DNA from: Lachnospiraceae bacterium XPB1003
GTDB taxonomy: Bacteria > Bacillota > Clostridia > Lachnospirales > Lachnospiraceae
Reading direction: 5' to 3'
Assembly: GCA_900102065.1 (NCBI GenBank)
Contig: FMVK01000013.1
Coordinates: 34,426-98,425 of the forward strand
Length of the DNA stretch: 64,000 nucleotides
Shown piece by piece: positions 32,421-41,679 of this stretch. The stretch's first letter is position 1; each line of letters starts with the position of its first letter. Both the position numbers and the translations under genes were made by a program. The notes below the pieces were generated by a model. That model worked only from the letters and a program-made list of their open reading frames with translations. It had not been told where the DNA came from and did not search any database.

Positions 32421-34226
32421 TTATACAGCAATATAAGCCCCGGCCTGAACCTTCCACATTCTTGCATATTTACCGTCCATGGCGAGAAGTTCATCGTGGG
32501 TTCCCTGTTCAACGATACGCCCTTTTTCAAGCATCACTATCCTGTCCGCGATCCTTGTCGTGGAGAGCCTGTGGGATATGAATATAACTGTTTTATCTCC
32601 CGTAGCTTCAAGCATAGCATGATTAAGCTGATATTCCGCAATGGGATCCAGTGCACTTGAAGGTTCGTCCAGTATCATAAGACCAGCTTTCTTGTAGAAC
32701 ACTCTCGATATGGCAAGCTTCTGACTCTCACCACCTGAAAGATTAACTCCTTCATCAGAGAATTCGGTAGTAAGATCTGTGTCCAAACCTTTCTTAAAAC
32801 GATTAACGCGTTCAAGCAGGCCACTTTCGGAAAGAGCTTTTGTTATACCCTCATCCCCGATACCGTCAGCCACATCAAGTACTACATTCTCTTTTACGGT
32901 TCCCGCAAATATCTGAAAATCCTGGAATACGGTACCGATGGTATCACGATATTTCCTTACATCCATTTTCCTGATATCAATTCCGTCAGCCTTTATCACG
33001 CCACTCCTTGTGTCATAGAGTCGCATGAGAAGCTTTACCAGAGTGGTCTTTCCGGCACCGTTATATCCTACCAGGGCGATCTTTTCACCCGGGTTGATAT
33101 GCAGATCCATATCACTGATGAGCATATCTTTATTTTTACCATACGCAAATGAAACTTTATCAAGCTCGATCTCTTTTGCTTTATCGGAAGGTACAAGAAC
33201 CTCCCCGGATACGATCTTAGGCTCGTAATTTAAGAATTCTCTTATCTTATTAACATACAGGCTTGTCTCGCAGGCAAAAGGATATGTCTCCGAAAATACT
33301 CTCATGCTGTTCTTAAGCCTTCCGAAGGAACCGTATAGTATGGCCAGAGTACTGAAAGAAATGCTCTGTGTTACGGTCGCCTGATATACGAGATATCCTA
33401 TGAATAACACGTCCGCGAAAAAACTGTTGCAGACATATTTGCGCATAAACCCGAAGAACCATTTCTTCAATGCATATTTCTTTTCTATCTCATATACTTC
33501 ATCATTAGCTTTTTCGAATCTGTCAAAGAGGATGTCCGACACGCCGGGATTAAGTCGGATCTCTTTGGCATAGTCGTTCAGGTAATAGATCCTTTTTATA
33601 TAGTCTCTTTTCCTTGTTGACGGAATTCCCTCCACTTTCACAAGATACTTCTGTTTATTGTAGAGCTGTTCAAACAGCATCGATAAAGCAAAGGCACCAA
33701 GCGCGAATAAGATCGCAGTCTTATCTTTGTAAAGAAAGTAAATGGCCGTGGTAATAAATGCCGTAAGACCGCTTAAGGTATCCGATACAAATTTGATGAC
33801 TCTTTCGATCTGATCATCGATCTGCGATATGGCAAGCACCTGACTGTTATAGAATTCCGGATCATCATAGCACTCAAGATCCATATCCCTCGCCTTCTCA
33901 TAGAGACGCATCTTGATCTTTTCTCTGACCCTCGGCCTCTCTCTTGCAGTCACATAGTCGCTCTGATATACCGTGAATACCATTCCCAGTGTGATCAAAG
34001 CAGCAAGAAGCAGGATGACTCCGGCAACATATTTGAAGGAATAACCGAATTCGGCTGCCTCCAGTACATATCCGATAAGCACTGTATGCTCGAAAAAGAT
34101 AGACACCTGATTTCTGATGGCATCCGCCACCTGCAGTATCACAAACGAAGGTGATGCCTTGAAGATGAGTCTGAGCATATAAAAGTTATTGGAAAAGACA
34201 GATCTTATCGTCTGTTTGGTTTTCAT
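32421..34226 (-). CDS. ABC exporter, fused permease and ATPase (second half of a pair)
   Basis: A 601-residue ABCB-type half transporter: six membrane helices in residues ~25-320, then an ATPase with Walker A GYNGAGKTT, Q-loop (TVFQDFQIFAGTVKENV), signature NLSGGESQKLAISR, Walker B LMILDEPSSALDP and the switch His in FISHRLSTTR. All catalytic residues look intact. Its ATG overlaps the stop of the upstream half transporter by one base, so the two probably form a heterodimer. The substrate is unknown; such pairs often export peptides or drugs. Confidence 0.93.
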   Translation of the reverse strand: MKTKQTIRSVFSNNFYMLRLIFKASPSFVILQVADAIRNQVSIFFEHTVLIGYVLEAAEFGYSFKYVAGVILLLAALITLGMVFTVYQSDYVTARERPRVREKIKMRLYEKARDMDLECYDDPEFYNSQVLAISQIDDQIERVIKFVSDTLSGLTAFITTAIYFLYKDKTAILFALGAFALSMLFEQLYNKQKYLVKVEGIPSTRKRDYIKRIYYLNDYAKEIRLNPGVSDILFDRFEKANDEVYEIEKKYALKKWFFGFMRKYVCNSFFADVLFIGYLVYQATVTQSISFSTLAILYGSFGRLKNSMRVFSETYPFACETSLYVNKIREFLNYEPKIVSGEVLVPSDKAKEIELDKVSFAYGKNKDMLISDMDLHINPGEKIALVGYNGAGKTTLVKLLMRLYDTRSGVIKADGIDIRKMDVRKYRDTIGTVFQDFQIFAGTVKENVVLDVADGIGDEGITKALSESGLLERVNRFKKGLDTDLTTEFSDEGVNLSGGESQKLAISRVFYKKAGLMILDEPSSALDPIAEYQLNHAMLEATGDKTVIFISHRLSTTRIADRIVMLEKGRIVEQGTHDELLAMDGKYARMWKVQAGAYIAV

Positions 34227-36067
34227 TATGCCATCACCTCCTCTTCGTTCTCGATGGCAAGGTAGTTCATTGCCTGCTTCCTGTACATTGCAGCATAGCT
34301 TCCGTTCTTCTCCATAAGTTCCCTGTGGGTTCCCTCCTCAATAAGAGTCCCCTTCTCAAGCATAAATACTTTGTCACAGTTCTTTACGGAAGACAGTCTG
34401 TGAGAGATAAAGAGCATGGTATGATCGGTTCCTTCGCCTATAATGCTGTCAAAGAGTTCATATTCGGCTATAGGATCAAGTGCGCTTGAAGGTTCATCGA
34501 ATATCTTCATGGGCGCTTCCTTTAAAAAGGTTCTTGCTACAGCCACCTTCTGGCTCTCACCGCCGGAAAGGACACAGCCGTCCTCATCAAACTCCTTTGT
34601 CATGACAGTATCGATACCGTCATCCATGGCTTCAATGCGTTCAAGAACATCGGCCTTTTTCAGCGCCTCTCTTACCAACTCTCCATCATTTTCATATTCT
34701 CTTCCCATCAGGATATTCTCTCTCACCGTCATTCCAAAGAGTTTAAAATCCTGAAATGTTGTTGCGAATATGTCTCTGTAGGCTTTTAGATTGTATGTCT
34801 TTATATCCTTACCGTTATATAATATTGTTCCCGAATCGGGATCGTAGAGTCTTAACATCAGCTTGATGATAGTCGTCTTACCGGCTCCGTTATGGCCCAC
34901 CAGCGCAGCGATCTCACCCTTATTGATCTTAAAGGAAAGATCTTGGATTATCTTTTTATCCTTGTATGAGAAAGATACATTTTTGAATTCCAGACTCCTA
35001 AAATCAGGATCGGGTATCTCACCGTCATGATCCTCCGGAAGCTTTTCTTCATATTCCAGAAAACCTCTCAGGTTATTTATGAACATACCGTTTTTCAGAA
35101 CTTCCATTACATTTTCAAATACTCTGATAAGTATCCATGTCATGGCAACCATTAAGCTCGTCATAATGGTCAGTTCCGCAAGAGTGATACTTCCGGTCAC
35201 CCTGTTTCTGTATATCGCATAAAGGAGCACACCTTCGAAGATGACCGTGAAAGTAAAAGTAATGCGCCAGAAATTCATATGTGCATTCCTGAAGGCGTAT
35301 TTTCTTGCGACCTTCACGTTCTTCTCCGTAGCTTCACCATACTGCTTCTGCAGCAAAGCGAATACATTCGAAAGCCTGATCTCCTTTGCTCCGTCAGGAA
35401 GATACATCATTCGGCTTACGTAGTTCAGGACCTTATCATATGGTGCCTGTTCCGTATATCTCTTAAACTCATACTTATTCTTGAGATTACCGAAGAGGAA
35501 ATTTCCAACCAAAGGTGAAATGATAAAAAGCATTGCATAATGGTCGATCTCATACATCATATAAAAGACGGATACCGACGCAACGATACCGACTGTCGCT
35601 CCTATCATCCCTCTGATGACCGCAACGATCTTCTCCTCGGCTCCATCCATTGCCATGGTATATCGGTTATAAAAATCCGGATCCTCATAGCAGGCAAGCT
35701 CAACATTTTTTGCTTTCGCATATAGCTTTTTGTAGATACCGCCGTAAAGCCTGTTAGTCTTCAGCGGATATACAACTTCCTCTACATAGCCCGTATATAT
35801 CGAAAGGATGCAAAAGACAGCACCGCATATAACTATAAATGTCAGGATGCTTTTAAATCCCCTTCCTTCAGACAGCGCATTGACTATAACCTTCATGAAC
35901 ACACCGTCAAAAAATACCCATTCGCTGTGTCCGACGATCCACAGCAAAACAGAATGCACTATGATCCCCGGGCAGATACCTGCCGCAAGTTTCATGGCAA
36001 ACCATGAATTACTCATTGTCGCAGCAAAGGACAACTTTTTCTTTTTCTTCTTTTCTTCTCCAGCCAT
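34226..36067 (-). CDS. ABC exporter, fused permease and ATPase (first half of a pair)
   Basis: A 613-residue half transporter with a Lys-rich start (AGEEKKKKKKLSF), six membrane helices, then an ATPase with Walker A GHNGAGKTT, the Q-loop TTFQDFKLFGMTVRENI, signature VLSGGESQKVAVART, Walker B MKIFDEPSSALDP and FISHRLSSVKNCD. It is translated just before its partner at 32421. In many heterodimeric exporters one site is degenerate, but here both copies keep standard motifs. A terminator-like hairpin in its leader could regulate it. Confidence 0.93.
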   Translation of the reverse strand: MAGEEKKKKKKLSFAATMSNSWFAMKLAAGICPGIIVHSVLLWIVGHSEWVFFDGVFMKVIVNALSEGRGFKSILTFIVICGAVFCILSIYTGYVEEVVYPLKTNRLYGGIYKKLYAKAKNVELACYEDPDFYNRYTMAMDGAEEKIVAVIRGMIGATVGIVASVSVFYMMYEIDHYAMLFIISPLVGNFLFGNLKNKYEFKRYTEQAPYDKVLNYVSRMMYLPDGAKEIRLSNVFALLQKQYGEATEKNVKVARKYAFRNAHMNFWRITFTFTVIFEGVLLYAIYRNRVTGSITLAELTIMTSLMVAMTWILIRVFENVMEVLKNGMFINNLRGFLEYEEKLPEDHDGEIPDPDFRSLEFKNVSFSYKDKKIIQDLSFKINKGEIAALVGHNGAGKTTIIKLMLRLYDPDSGTILYNGKDIKTYNLKAYRDIFATTFQDFKLFGMTVRENILMGREYENDGELVREALKKADVLERIEAMDDGIDTVMTKEFDEDGCVLSGGESQKVAVARTFLKEAPMKIFDEPSSALDPIAEYELFDSIIGEGTDHTMLFISHRLSSVKNCDKVFMLEKGTLIEEGTHRELMEKNGSYAAMYRKQAMNYLAIENEEEVMA

Positions 36068-36406
36068 AACTCTTTTCGCAACCTCTTGTTAGTAATTATT
36101 ATAAATTTGATGTGCCCAACGGAAATCTGCCTGAAACAGGCAAAAGAAAAACCGTGACAGTCTTTGCCACGGTTAAAGTTCCTTAATCTGATCACTCATT
36201 ATGATCAAGCTATATAAGATCAAAAGGCAGAAACCGAGGTCTTCATACAATATGGATATATAGTTATATATGGTCTACAATACATTGATGATTACCTCTC
36301 TTTCCTTGAAATTTTTGAAACTCTATCTGACTATAACATATGCCATATTTAAAATCAATATAAAATCACAGCAGACACGTACCTTTCTCAGCTTTATTCT
36401 CCAGCT
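36068..36406. other. Leader and spacer upstream of the ABC exporter
   Basis: About 340 bases without a gene, mostly A/T-rich. On the minus strand it holds a terminator-like hairpin (36146-36174) and a smaller GCCTG-AAAC-type hairpin (36129-36141). They could end transcription from the remnant upstream or attenuate the exporter operon. TTCTCCAGCTTTA/TTCTCC is duplicated near 36389-36416. Confidence 0.4.
36146..36174 (-). terminator. Terminator-like hairpin in the ABC exporter leader
   Basis: AACCGTG (36150-36156) and CACGGTT (36168-36174) pair perfectly; on the minus strand TTTTTC follows. It is 79 bases upstream of the start at 36067, so it may attenuate rather than simply separate genes. 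Confidence 0.7.
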
Positions 36407-36665
36407 TTATTCTCCGCCCTTAACTATCCGACGAATCGTATCAGCATACCTTTCCGCGTGATTGATCGAAAATTCTCCGTGTCTTAAGCCTTCCATAAAC
36501 CTTCTGTTCTTTATAAGTCCGTAGTTGCTCCCGAAAGTCGGTGCTATCAACGCATTGGTGATCTTAGACGCATTCTCTTCGATGGTAGTAAAATGCCTGT
36601 CGCTTCCTGCATGTCCATCAAGTACAGGGATGATGATATGATACTCATCCTGCTTCCTTAAAAAT
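36407..36665 (-). pseudogene. C-terminal remnant of an unidentified gene
   Basis: The minus strand is open from about 36665 to a TAA at 36407-36409, reading DEYHIIIPVLDGHAGSDRHFTT then IEENASKITNALIAPTFGSN, YGLIKNRRFMEGLRHGEFS and NHAERYADTIRRIVKGGE. No start codon with a ribosome site precedes it and a TGA closes the frame upstream. The well-formed, protein-like sequence indicates the tail of a lost gene. I do not recognise the family. Confidence 0.5.
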
Positions 36666-36683
36666 CATATATTTCCAATCTCT

Positions 36684-37859
36684 TTATTTCAGGTTTATAG
36701 CATCAACGATCGTCATAAGGCCGTCACGGATAAGCTTTGTCCCCAGTTCCCGTGAATTGTCCCGCATTTCTTTCGAAGCGATCAACCCTTCTGCCGTCTC
36801 TCTTATAACATCGGCGTTAAAATCTTCATGGGGCAGTACTTTACCGGCACCTGCTTTTTCAACAGACTCGGCGTTAAATATCCTCTCAAAAACTTTTCCC
36901 GGAACCATTAGCTGCGGGACACCGTGAAGCAGCCCGTCCACAATGCTGTTCTGTCCTCCGTGATTTATAAAAAGCACGGCGCTGTCCAGCATTTTCCCGA
37001 AATCCCATTTATCATTAACATGAAGATTACCGTTATCCTGCGGCTTAAGATATTTTGAAGCAATATATATCTGATATTCCGAATCCATGAATGCCTTGCG
37101 TACTTCGCTTAAGATCTTCCTTGCACGAACCGTTCCGTTCCCCATATAGACAAGGATCTTATCCCGAGTAGTTTCATTCGCTCCATGTGTTATCGGATCC
37201 ATGCCGTTCTTCATCGAGCCAATATAAGTAACCTTCTTTTCAAACGGTTCAAGCTCGGGGATACTTGGACAAAACAGTTCATCCGCCAGGTCAAACAATT
37301 CAAGTGCAGAAGAAACTCTCTGCAATCCCCATTCCTCAAGCAACTCATTCAAACCCTTTGCCAGTCTCGGTTCGCAGGCATATTCTTTTTGTGTAGGGAA
37401 ACTTACTGTTGCATAAAGCTTCACATGTTCCAGCTTTGCGGCTATGAAAGCCGATAAATTAAACTCACTGTATACGATGTCGGGATGAAGATCCTTTATG
37501 GCTCTTCTGATATCCTCAACGCTTATTTTTATATATCTCTTATCAAGATTTCCCGTAAAAAACAAAACTTCATCAAAGCTTTTTACTGTTTTCTTTGCAT
37601 TTAAACCAAGATTTTGAACCAACGGAAAAAAGATATCTGCAGATATCTTCGGCATTCCCATAGGTGTCGGAACTTCAAGCTTATAGTTTTTAATACCTTC
37701 AAGTTCTGTATAATTAACGTCCCTTGCCATGCAGGTACAGACTTCCAAGCCGGCATTTCTAAAGCCTTCAGCCAACAACCTGCATCTGGTGGCGGGGCCT
37801 GCGGTTTCAGCCATGGCAGCCATGGGAACAATCAACACTTTTTTCATAGTTTTATTCAA
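36684..37859 (-). CDS. MGT/UGT-like glycosyltransferase
   Basis: A 391-residue GT-B-fold protein. The N-terminus (KKVLIVPMAAMAETAGPATRCRLLAEGFRNAGLEVCTC) resembles the acceptor domain of UGT/MGT-type glycosyltransferases. The C-terminus has the donor-binding signature LDSAVLFINHGGQNSIVDGLLHGVPQLMVPG with the conserved HGG. Such enzymes add sugars from nucleotide donors to small lipophilic acceptors. A TTG start at 37859 with AGGA upstream is used; ATG 37847 is an alternative. It follows the tandem-GNAT gene by 15 bases, so the two may act on one metabolite or antibiotic. Confidence 0.82.
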   Translation of the reverse strand: MNKTMKKVLIVPMAAMAETAGPATRCRLLAEGFRNAGLEVCTCMARDVNYTELEGIKNYKLEVPTPMGMPKISADIFFPLVQNLGLNAKKTVKSFDEVLFFTGNLDKRYIKISVEDIRRAIKDLHPDIVYSEFNLSAFIAAKLEHVKLYATVSFPTQKEYACEPRLAKGLNELLEEWGLQRVSSALELFDLADELFCPSIPELEPFEKKVTYIGSMKNGMDPITHGANETTRDKILVYMGNGTVRARKILSEVRKAFMDSEYQIYIASKYLKPQDNGNLHVNDKWDFGKMLDSAVLFINHGGQNSIVDGLLHGVPQLMVPGKVFERIFNAESVEKAGAGKVLPHEDFNADVIRETAEGLIASKEMRDNSRELGTKLIRDGLMTIVDAINLK

Positions 37860-37874
37860 GAGAAGATCCTGACA

Positions 37875-38852
37875 TTATTTCGGCTGATCACCCACAACGA
37901 ATCTCATCTCTTTATAATCCGCCTTATTATCCTTAAATCCAAGTTTTTTATATATAGGATAACCATCGTTGGTAGCCAGGAGATCGATCCTGCTTATCTT
38001 ATGCTCAGTAGCATAATCCATCAGATTCTTCATCAGCTTTGAACATATGCCTCTTCCCCTGTATTCTTCTTCTGTATATACGCTTAAGACTTCCGAATCA
38101 AGCCCGTTAGGGAAAGAAGGATTTGCGGGTTTTTCGATTATAAGAAGATATGCTGCCGCAACAAGTCTCCCCTCAGCTCTTGCAACAAAGGGGATCAGCT
38201 TTTTCCCAAGTTCTCTCTCATAATAGTCCGGGAGCTGCTTTTCAATTTTCGCTCTATCTTCATCGGTAATAGAACCGTAATCATCGATGATATACAGAAT
38301 ACGGAGTCTTACAAGCTCATCAATATCACCTATGTTCGCAATATCAAATACTATATCCTTCTGATCGGAACATGCACTGTCCTCTGCCTGATCCTTTTTG
38401 GGTCTTAAACTCTTATATAAACTTATATGAGAATCCAAATCAAAAAAGCCGTTTTTATGATAAAAATGGTAGGAGGGTTTATCATTATCCGTCTGCAGGA
38501 AAATACCTGCCAGACCTTTTTCGCGAACGCGTTGCTCTATAAGATCAAGAAACTCTGAACCGATCCCCTGTCCCTGATAAGACGGTGATATACAGAGTTC
38601 CTCGATATTATAGTTTGTCCCTTCCCACCAGTGATTTATCTTTCCTATAGACATGCCTACCAGCTTATCATCCTTAAGCAAGCCATAGTTCAACGCAGTA
38701 TATGATTTCGATATATCTTTCATATACTCGCCAAGCTGCTTTGTATCGCTCCAGTCGTCATTCCAGGGTTCTCCATGAAATGCCTCACTGTATAACTCTC
38801 CCATCTGAGGAAGATAAGAATCATCAAGTTCTATTAATACTAACCCCTCCAT
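37875..38852 (-). CDS. Tandem GNAT acetyltransferase (two domains)
   Basis: A 325-residue protein with two GNAT domains. The first (~1-150) has the acetyl-CoA loop YQGQGIGSEFLDLIEQ and FYHKNGFFDLD. The second (~165-325) has EEYRGRGICSKLMKNLMDYA and IDLLATNDGYPIYKKLGFKDN. Both keep the QxxGxG/A-type motif, so both may be active or one may be structural. Substrates are unknown; double GNATs occur in mycothiol synthesis and antibiotic resistance. AAAAAGGAGACG precedes the ATG. It is the first gene ahead of the glycosyltransferase. Confidence 0.88.
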   Translation of the reverse strand: MEGLVLIELDDSYLPQMGELYSEAFHGEPWNDDWSDTKQLGEYMKDISKSYTALNYGLLKDDKLVGMSIGKINHWWEGTNYNIEELCISPSYQGQGIGSEFLDLIEQRVREKGLAGIFLQTDNDKPSYHFYHKNGFFDLDSHISLYKSLRPKKDQAEDSACSDQKDIVFDIANIGDIDELVRLRILYIIDDYGSITDEDRAKIEKQLPDYYERELGKKLIPFVARAEGRLVAAAYLLIIEKPANPSFPNGLDSEVLSVYTEEEYRGRGICSKLMKNLMDYATEHKISRIDLLATNDGYPIYKKLGFKDNKADYKEMRFVVGDQPK

Positions 38853-39053
38853 TTTCCACGTCTCCTTTTTTCTCTCTGATCAAAGAATCTCTCAACAAAT
38901 ACACTTCAAACGATCACTGTGTAAAGAACATCACATAATTATAGCACATCACTTTTTTACAACGGCTTTTTATTCACCTCTCAGGTTCGTTCCTACACAC
39001 TTTTCATTATTATCTTCTCCGCTTTATCCGCTTCAAGATAGGCAAGTGCTTCT

Positions 39054-39509
39054 TCATCTTCTTGTTAAGATCATGCATTCCGTCGAATCGGTAAATCCCA
39101 TGCTTTCATAGAGTGGTCTCCCGGATACGGTTGCATCAAGACTGATCTCGGTAACTCCCTCTCTCCATGATTCATCAATAAGCAGTTTCACCATTTTCTT
39201 GGCAATCCCCTGACGACGATATTCATCTCTTGTATAAACATTCATAAGATGCGCACGTCTCCCTGTGGGATGATCAAATGTCGGCATAACCCTTATAAAA
39301 CTCATTGACGCGCATCCAACAGTCTCTTCTCCGTCCAGTGCAAGTACCGTCATCTGATCTCCGGTCAGAAAATATTCTCTGCTTTCATTTATCATTTCAT
39401 CAGGATACTCATAATCTTCAGGCAGATCATTTACGACCTTAAGCATCTCAAGCCGTATGTTCATCATACGATCAATATCATCTTTCGAAGCAATCCTTAT
39501 ATCGACCAT
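39054..39509 (-). CDS. GNAT acetyltransferase
   Basis: A 151-residue single-domain GNAT: MVDIRIASKDDIDRMMNIRLEML, LALDGEETVGCASMSFIRVMP, the CoA loop NVYTRDEYRRQGIAKKMVKLLID and SLDATVSGRPLYESMGFTDST. The start ATG 39509 has GGAGAGG 8 bases before; a GTG three codons earlier is less likely. The substrate is unknown. Past the stop, one frame over, codon-like sequence (QEDEEALAYLEADKAEKI) continues to about 38992, which may be a frameshifted tail. Confidence 0.87.
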   Translation of the reverse strand: MVDIRIASKDDIDRMMNIRLEMLKVVNDLPEDYEYPDEMINESREYFLTGDQMTVLALDGEETVGCASMSFIRVMPTFDHPTGRRAHLMNVYTRDEYRRQGIAKKMVKLLIDESWREGVTEISLDATVSGRPLYESMGFTDSTECMILTRR

Positions 39510-39542
39510 TCTTATCACCTCTCCGTCGTATCTTCGATTCCC

Positions 39543-40016
39543 TCATTTTATACCGTTATACTTATCCAGCGCTTTCTGCATTTTTGAGTTTTCGATCTTT
39601 TCGATCGATTTCGTAACCAGGGCACTCAATCCCATACTTAAAGCATATGAGATGATAAAACCTGTCCATGCAGCCGCATCCCGTACCGGGAACCAATCGA
39701 ATAAAAATATCATTATAACCATCACGATCATCACCGTTACGAAAAAGAGCATATTTCTGATCAGCATGGACATATTTGCGATATATCTGTCCGTCAGAAA
39801 AATAACCTGGGCAGCTGTGATCACTACCGACAACAATAAGAGTTCACACAATACCGCTATCGATATCCCGTCTTTTCCCAGCGCGAACAAAGAAGAATAA
39901 CCTGCTGTTTTTTCTCCTATTATCAGATTTAAGGCAACAAATACCAGCACAATGATACCGAATACCGTAAACACCTGCTTAATATAAGTAAAAATATTCT
40001 TATTCTCTTCCATCAT
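39543..40016 (-). CDS. DUF3021 membrane protein (partner of LytTR regulator)
   Basis: A 157-residue protein with four membrane helices (VFTVFGIIVLVFVALNLIIG; IAVLCELLLLSVVITAAQVIFL; MLFFVTVMIVMVIMIFLFDWF; WTGFIISYALSMGLSALVT), typical of DUF3021. Such proteins are regularly encoded with a LytTR-only regulator and are thought to hold or inhibit it at the membrane. It overlaps the LytTR stop by four bases. A second pair of the same kind lies at 41235-42120. Confidence 0.88.
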   Translation of the reverse strand: MMEENKNIFTYIKQVFTVFGIIVLVFVALNLIIGEKTAGYSSLFALGKDGISIAVLCELLLLSVVITAAQVIFLTDRYIANMSMLIRNMLFFVTVMIVMVIMIFLFDWFPVRDAAAWTGFIISYALSMGLSALVTKSIEKIENSKMQKALDKYNGIK

Positions 40017-40453
40017 TTAAGCCCCAGCTTTCTTCTCAATTCATCGGAATACATCCTCGATACGACGATCTGTTCTCCGTTTTTCAAAGTGATCCTTATC
40101 TTCCTGTTGATGTCGCTTTTCAGACTCCGGATCATCCTGATATTAACGATGCTCTGCTTACTGATGCGAAAGAAATCATGTTCAAGCAGCTCACGTTCCA
40201 TCTCATAAAGCTTAAGATCAGACTCGTATGTTTCATCTTCCGTATAAACAAAAGTCCTTCTGTCAACAGCTTCTATGTATAATATTTTTTCCGTATCCAG
40301 AAGATAGGTCTCATCCCCTTTTCGTACACCGATCTGCATGTTCACCATACGCATCATGGCAACAAGCTTCTCAATATCCGCATCCAGCTTTGCAGCCCGG
40401 ATCAGGACCTCCGTATCCGAATACTTTTCATCTATGTCTATTTCTATCTTCAT
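40013..40453 (-). CDS. LytTR-domain transcriptional regulator
   Basis: A 146-residue protein with a short N-terminal helical part and a C-terminal LytTR DNA-binding domain: DTEKILYIEAVDRRTFVYTEDETYES, LLEHDFFRISKQSIVNIRMIRSLKSD, LKNGEQIVVSRMYSDELRRKLG. There is no receiver domain, so control is likely through the DUF3021 protein encoded next. This LytTR/membrane-inhibitor arrangement often drives competence, bacteriocin or exporter genes. Confidence 0.9.
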   Translation of the reverse strand: MKIEIDIDEKYSDTEVLIRAAKLDADIEKLVAMMRMVNMQIGVRKGDETYLLDTEKILYIEAVDRRTFVYTEDETYESDLKLYEMERELLEHDFFRISKQSIVNIRMIRSLKSDINRKIRITLKNGEQIVVSRMYSDELRRKLGLK

Positions 40454-40496
40454 GCGCTTTATCCCATAATATTTCTTATAAAGCAGTAAATGAGGC

Positions 40497-41135
40497 TTAT
40501 TTCTTCAAATCTGCCCCCTCCGCATCTTCTTTACTGAGAACTTTTTTCTGATAACTCCACTTACCGCAGGCAGGGCATTTCATATATCTCGATCTTCCCA
40601 TATGCGGCGCAAGATTAGCCTGCCAGTATGTCGGTATGTGTCTGTCATGACATTTTTGACACTCATAATATCCGGCTTTCTGTTCGATCCCAACCAGGAT
40701 AAAAGCGATCATAAAAAACATCACGACCGCAAAGACGATGATACCGATCCTTAAGCCGGCAGGCATTTCCACATATCCAGCGATCACACACAACGCCAAT
40801 GACGCAAGTATTGATGGGATTCCGATAATAAATTCAAGATTTAATAAAAGTCTGTTTTTTTCTTCAATCTCCTTCTTCAACTCGAACAGATTTTCTTCTG
40901 CCTTTTTGTTATATGTTTCCGTCATGATCTTTTCGCCCGACAGGAGTTCATTGACATTAATGTTTAAAAGTTCGCACAATTCCAGCATGATCCCCGAATC
41001 CGGGAGAGATTTTCCTGTCTCCCACTTGCTGACCGCCCTGTCACTGATACCAAGTTTTTCGGCAAGAACAGCCTGAGTCATGCCCTGTTCCTTTCTGCAG
41101 GATGAAATAAATTTTCCGATTTTTATCTGATCCAT
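40497..41135 (-). CDS. XRE regulator with two membrane helices and zinc ribbon
   Basis: A 212-residue protein. Residues 1-65 are an XRE domain (GKFISSCRKEQGMTQAVLAEKLGISDRAVSKWETGKSLPD). A coiled linker (ENLFELKKEIEEKNRLL) leads to two membrane helices (LEFIIGIPSILASLALCVIAGY; LRIGIIVFAVVMFFMIAFILVG). The C-terminus is a zinc ribbon (YYECQKCHDRHIPTY...YMKCPACGKWSY). It is probably a membrane-tethered DNA-binding protein and lies between two LytTR/DUF3021 pairs. AGAAAGGAGAGG precedes the ATG. Confidence 0.88.
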   Translation of the reverse strand: MDQIKIGKFISSCRKEQGMTQAVLAEKLGISDRAVSKWETGKSLPDSGIMLELCELLNINVNELLSGEKIMTETYNKKAEENLFELKKEIEEKNRLLLNLEFIIGIPSILASLALCVIAGYVEMPAGLRIGIIVFAVVMFFMIAFILVGIEQKAGYYECQKCHDRHIPTYWQANLAPHMGRSRYMKCPACGKWSYQKKVLSKEDAEGADLKK

Positions 41136-41234
41136 ATCGGGCCTCTCCTTTCTGGCTCCAACATAACACCGGACAGGATTTATTTACACGAACCGTTGGT
41201 TGATATGCCCCAAATCCCCGTATTTTAAGGGACT

Positions 41235-41675
41235 CTACTGCCGGTTGAGTCTTTTCTGCTGATACTTTAACAGGTCATCTGTCATATTTTGGGCAGTCCT
41301 CATATCCAGCCACCACAATATCGCATTCACCAGAACAAATACTATTACGATACTTATAGAAACAAAGATCGCAACCGTAACAAGCTCACTGTCTATCGGT
41401 TTTCCTCCAAACATAAACGCGAACATAAGTACGATTATCAGGAGCAGCTGCATAATTTTTCGAATGATCACCTGCGAAACCGACAGTTCTTTTTTGCCGG
41501 AGATAACGATCCCCGGTATCGCTCCGATAAATCCATATATCAGAGGATACATGAATACCTCATAGCCAAATGTCTGGTTCGGTCCCAGAATTTTCCCAAG
41601 GATCAGCATCACAACATTGATCAGAGTTACTGAAACAAAAAATCCGCTCAGAATATCTTTAACACGTTCGTTCAT
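41235..41675 (-). CDS. DUF3021 membrane protein (second pair)
   Basis: A 146-residue protein with four membrane helices (ILSGFFVSVTLINVVMLILGKIL; MYPLIYGFIGAIPGIVIS; QLLLIIVLMFAFMFGG; VAIFVSISIVIVFVLVNAILWWL). ATG 41675 is chosen because GGAGAG, within the end of the LytTR gene, lies 7 bases before it. It is a diverged homologue of the protein at 39543 and presumably controls the LytTR protein at 41680. Confidence 0.85.
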   Translation of the reverse strand: MNERVKDILSGFFVSVTLINVVMLILGKILGPNQTFGYEVFMYPLIYGFIGAIPGIVISGKKELSVSQVIIRKIMQLLLIIVLMFAFMFGGKPIDSELVTVAIFVSISIVIVFVLVNAILWWLDMRTAQNMTDDLLKYQQKRLNRQ

Positions 41676-41679
41676 AGCA

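Noticed and set aside
38992..39053. Coding-like tail after the GNAT stop (QEDEEALAYLEADKAEKI)
   Set aside because: Possible frameshifted C-terminus, but the GNAT domain is already complete and no homologue could be checked.
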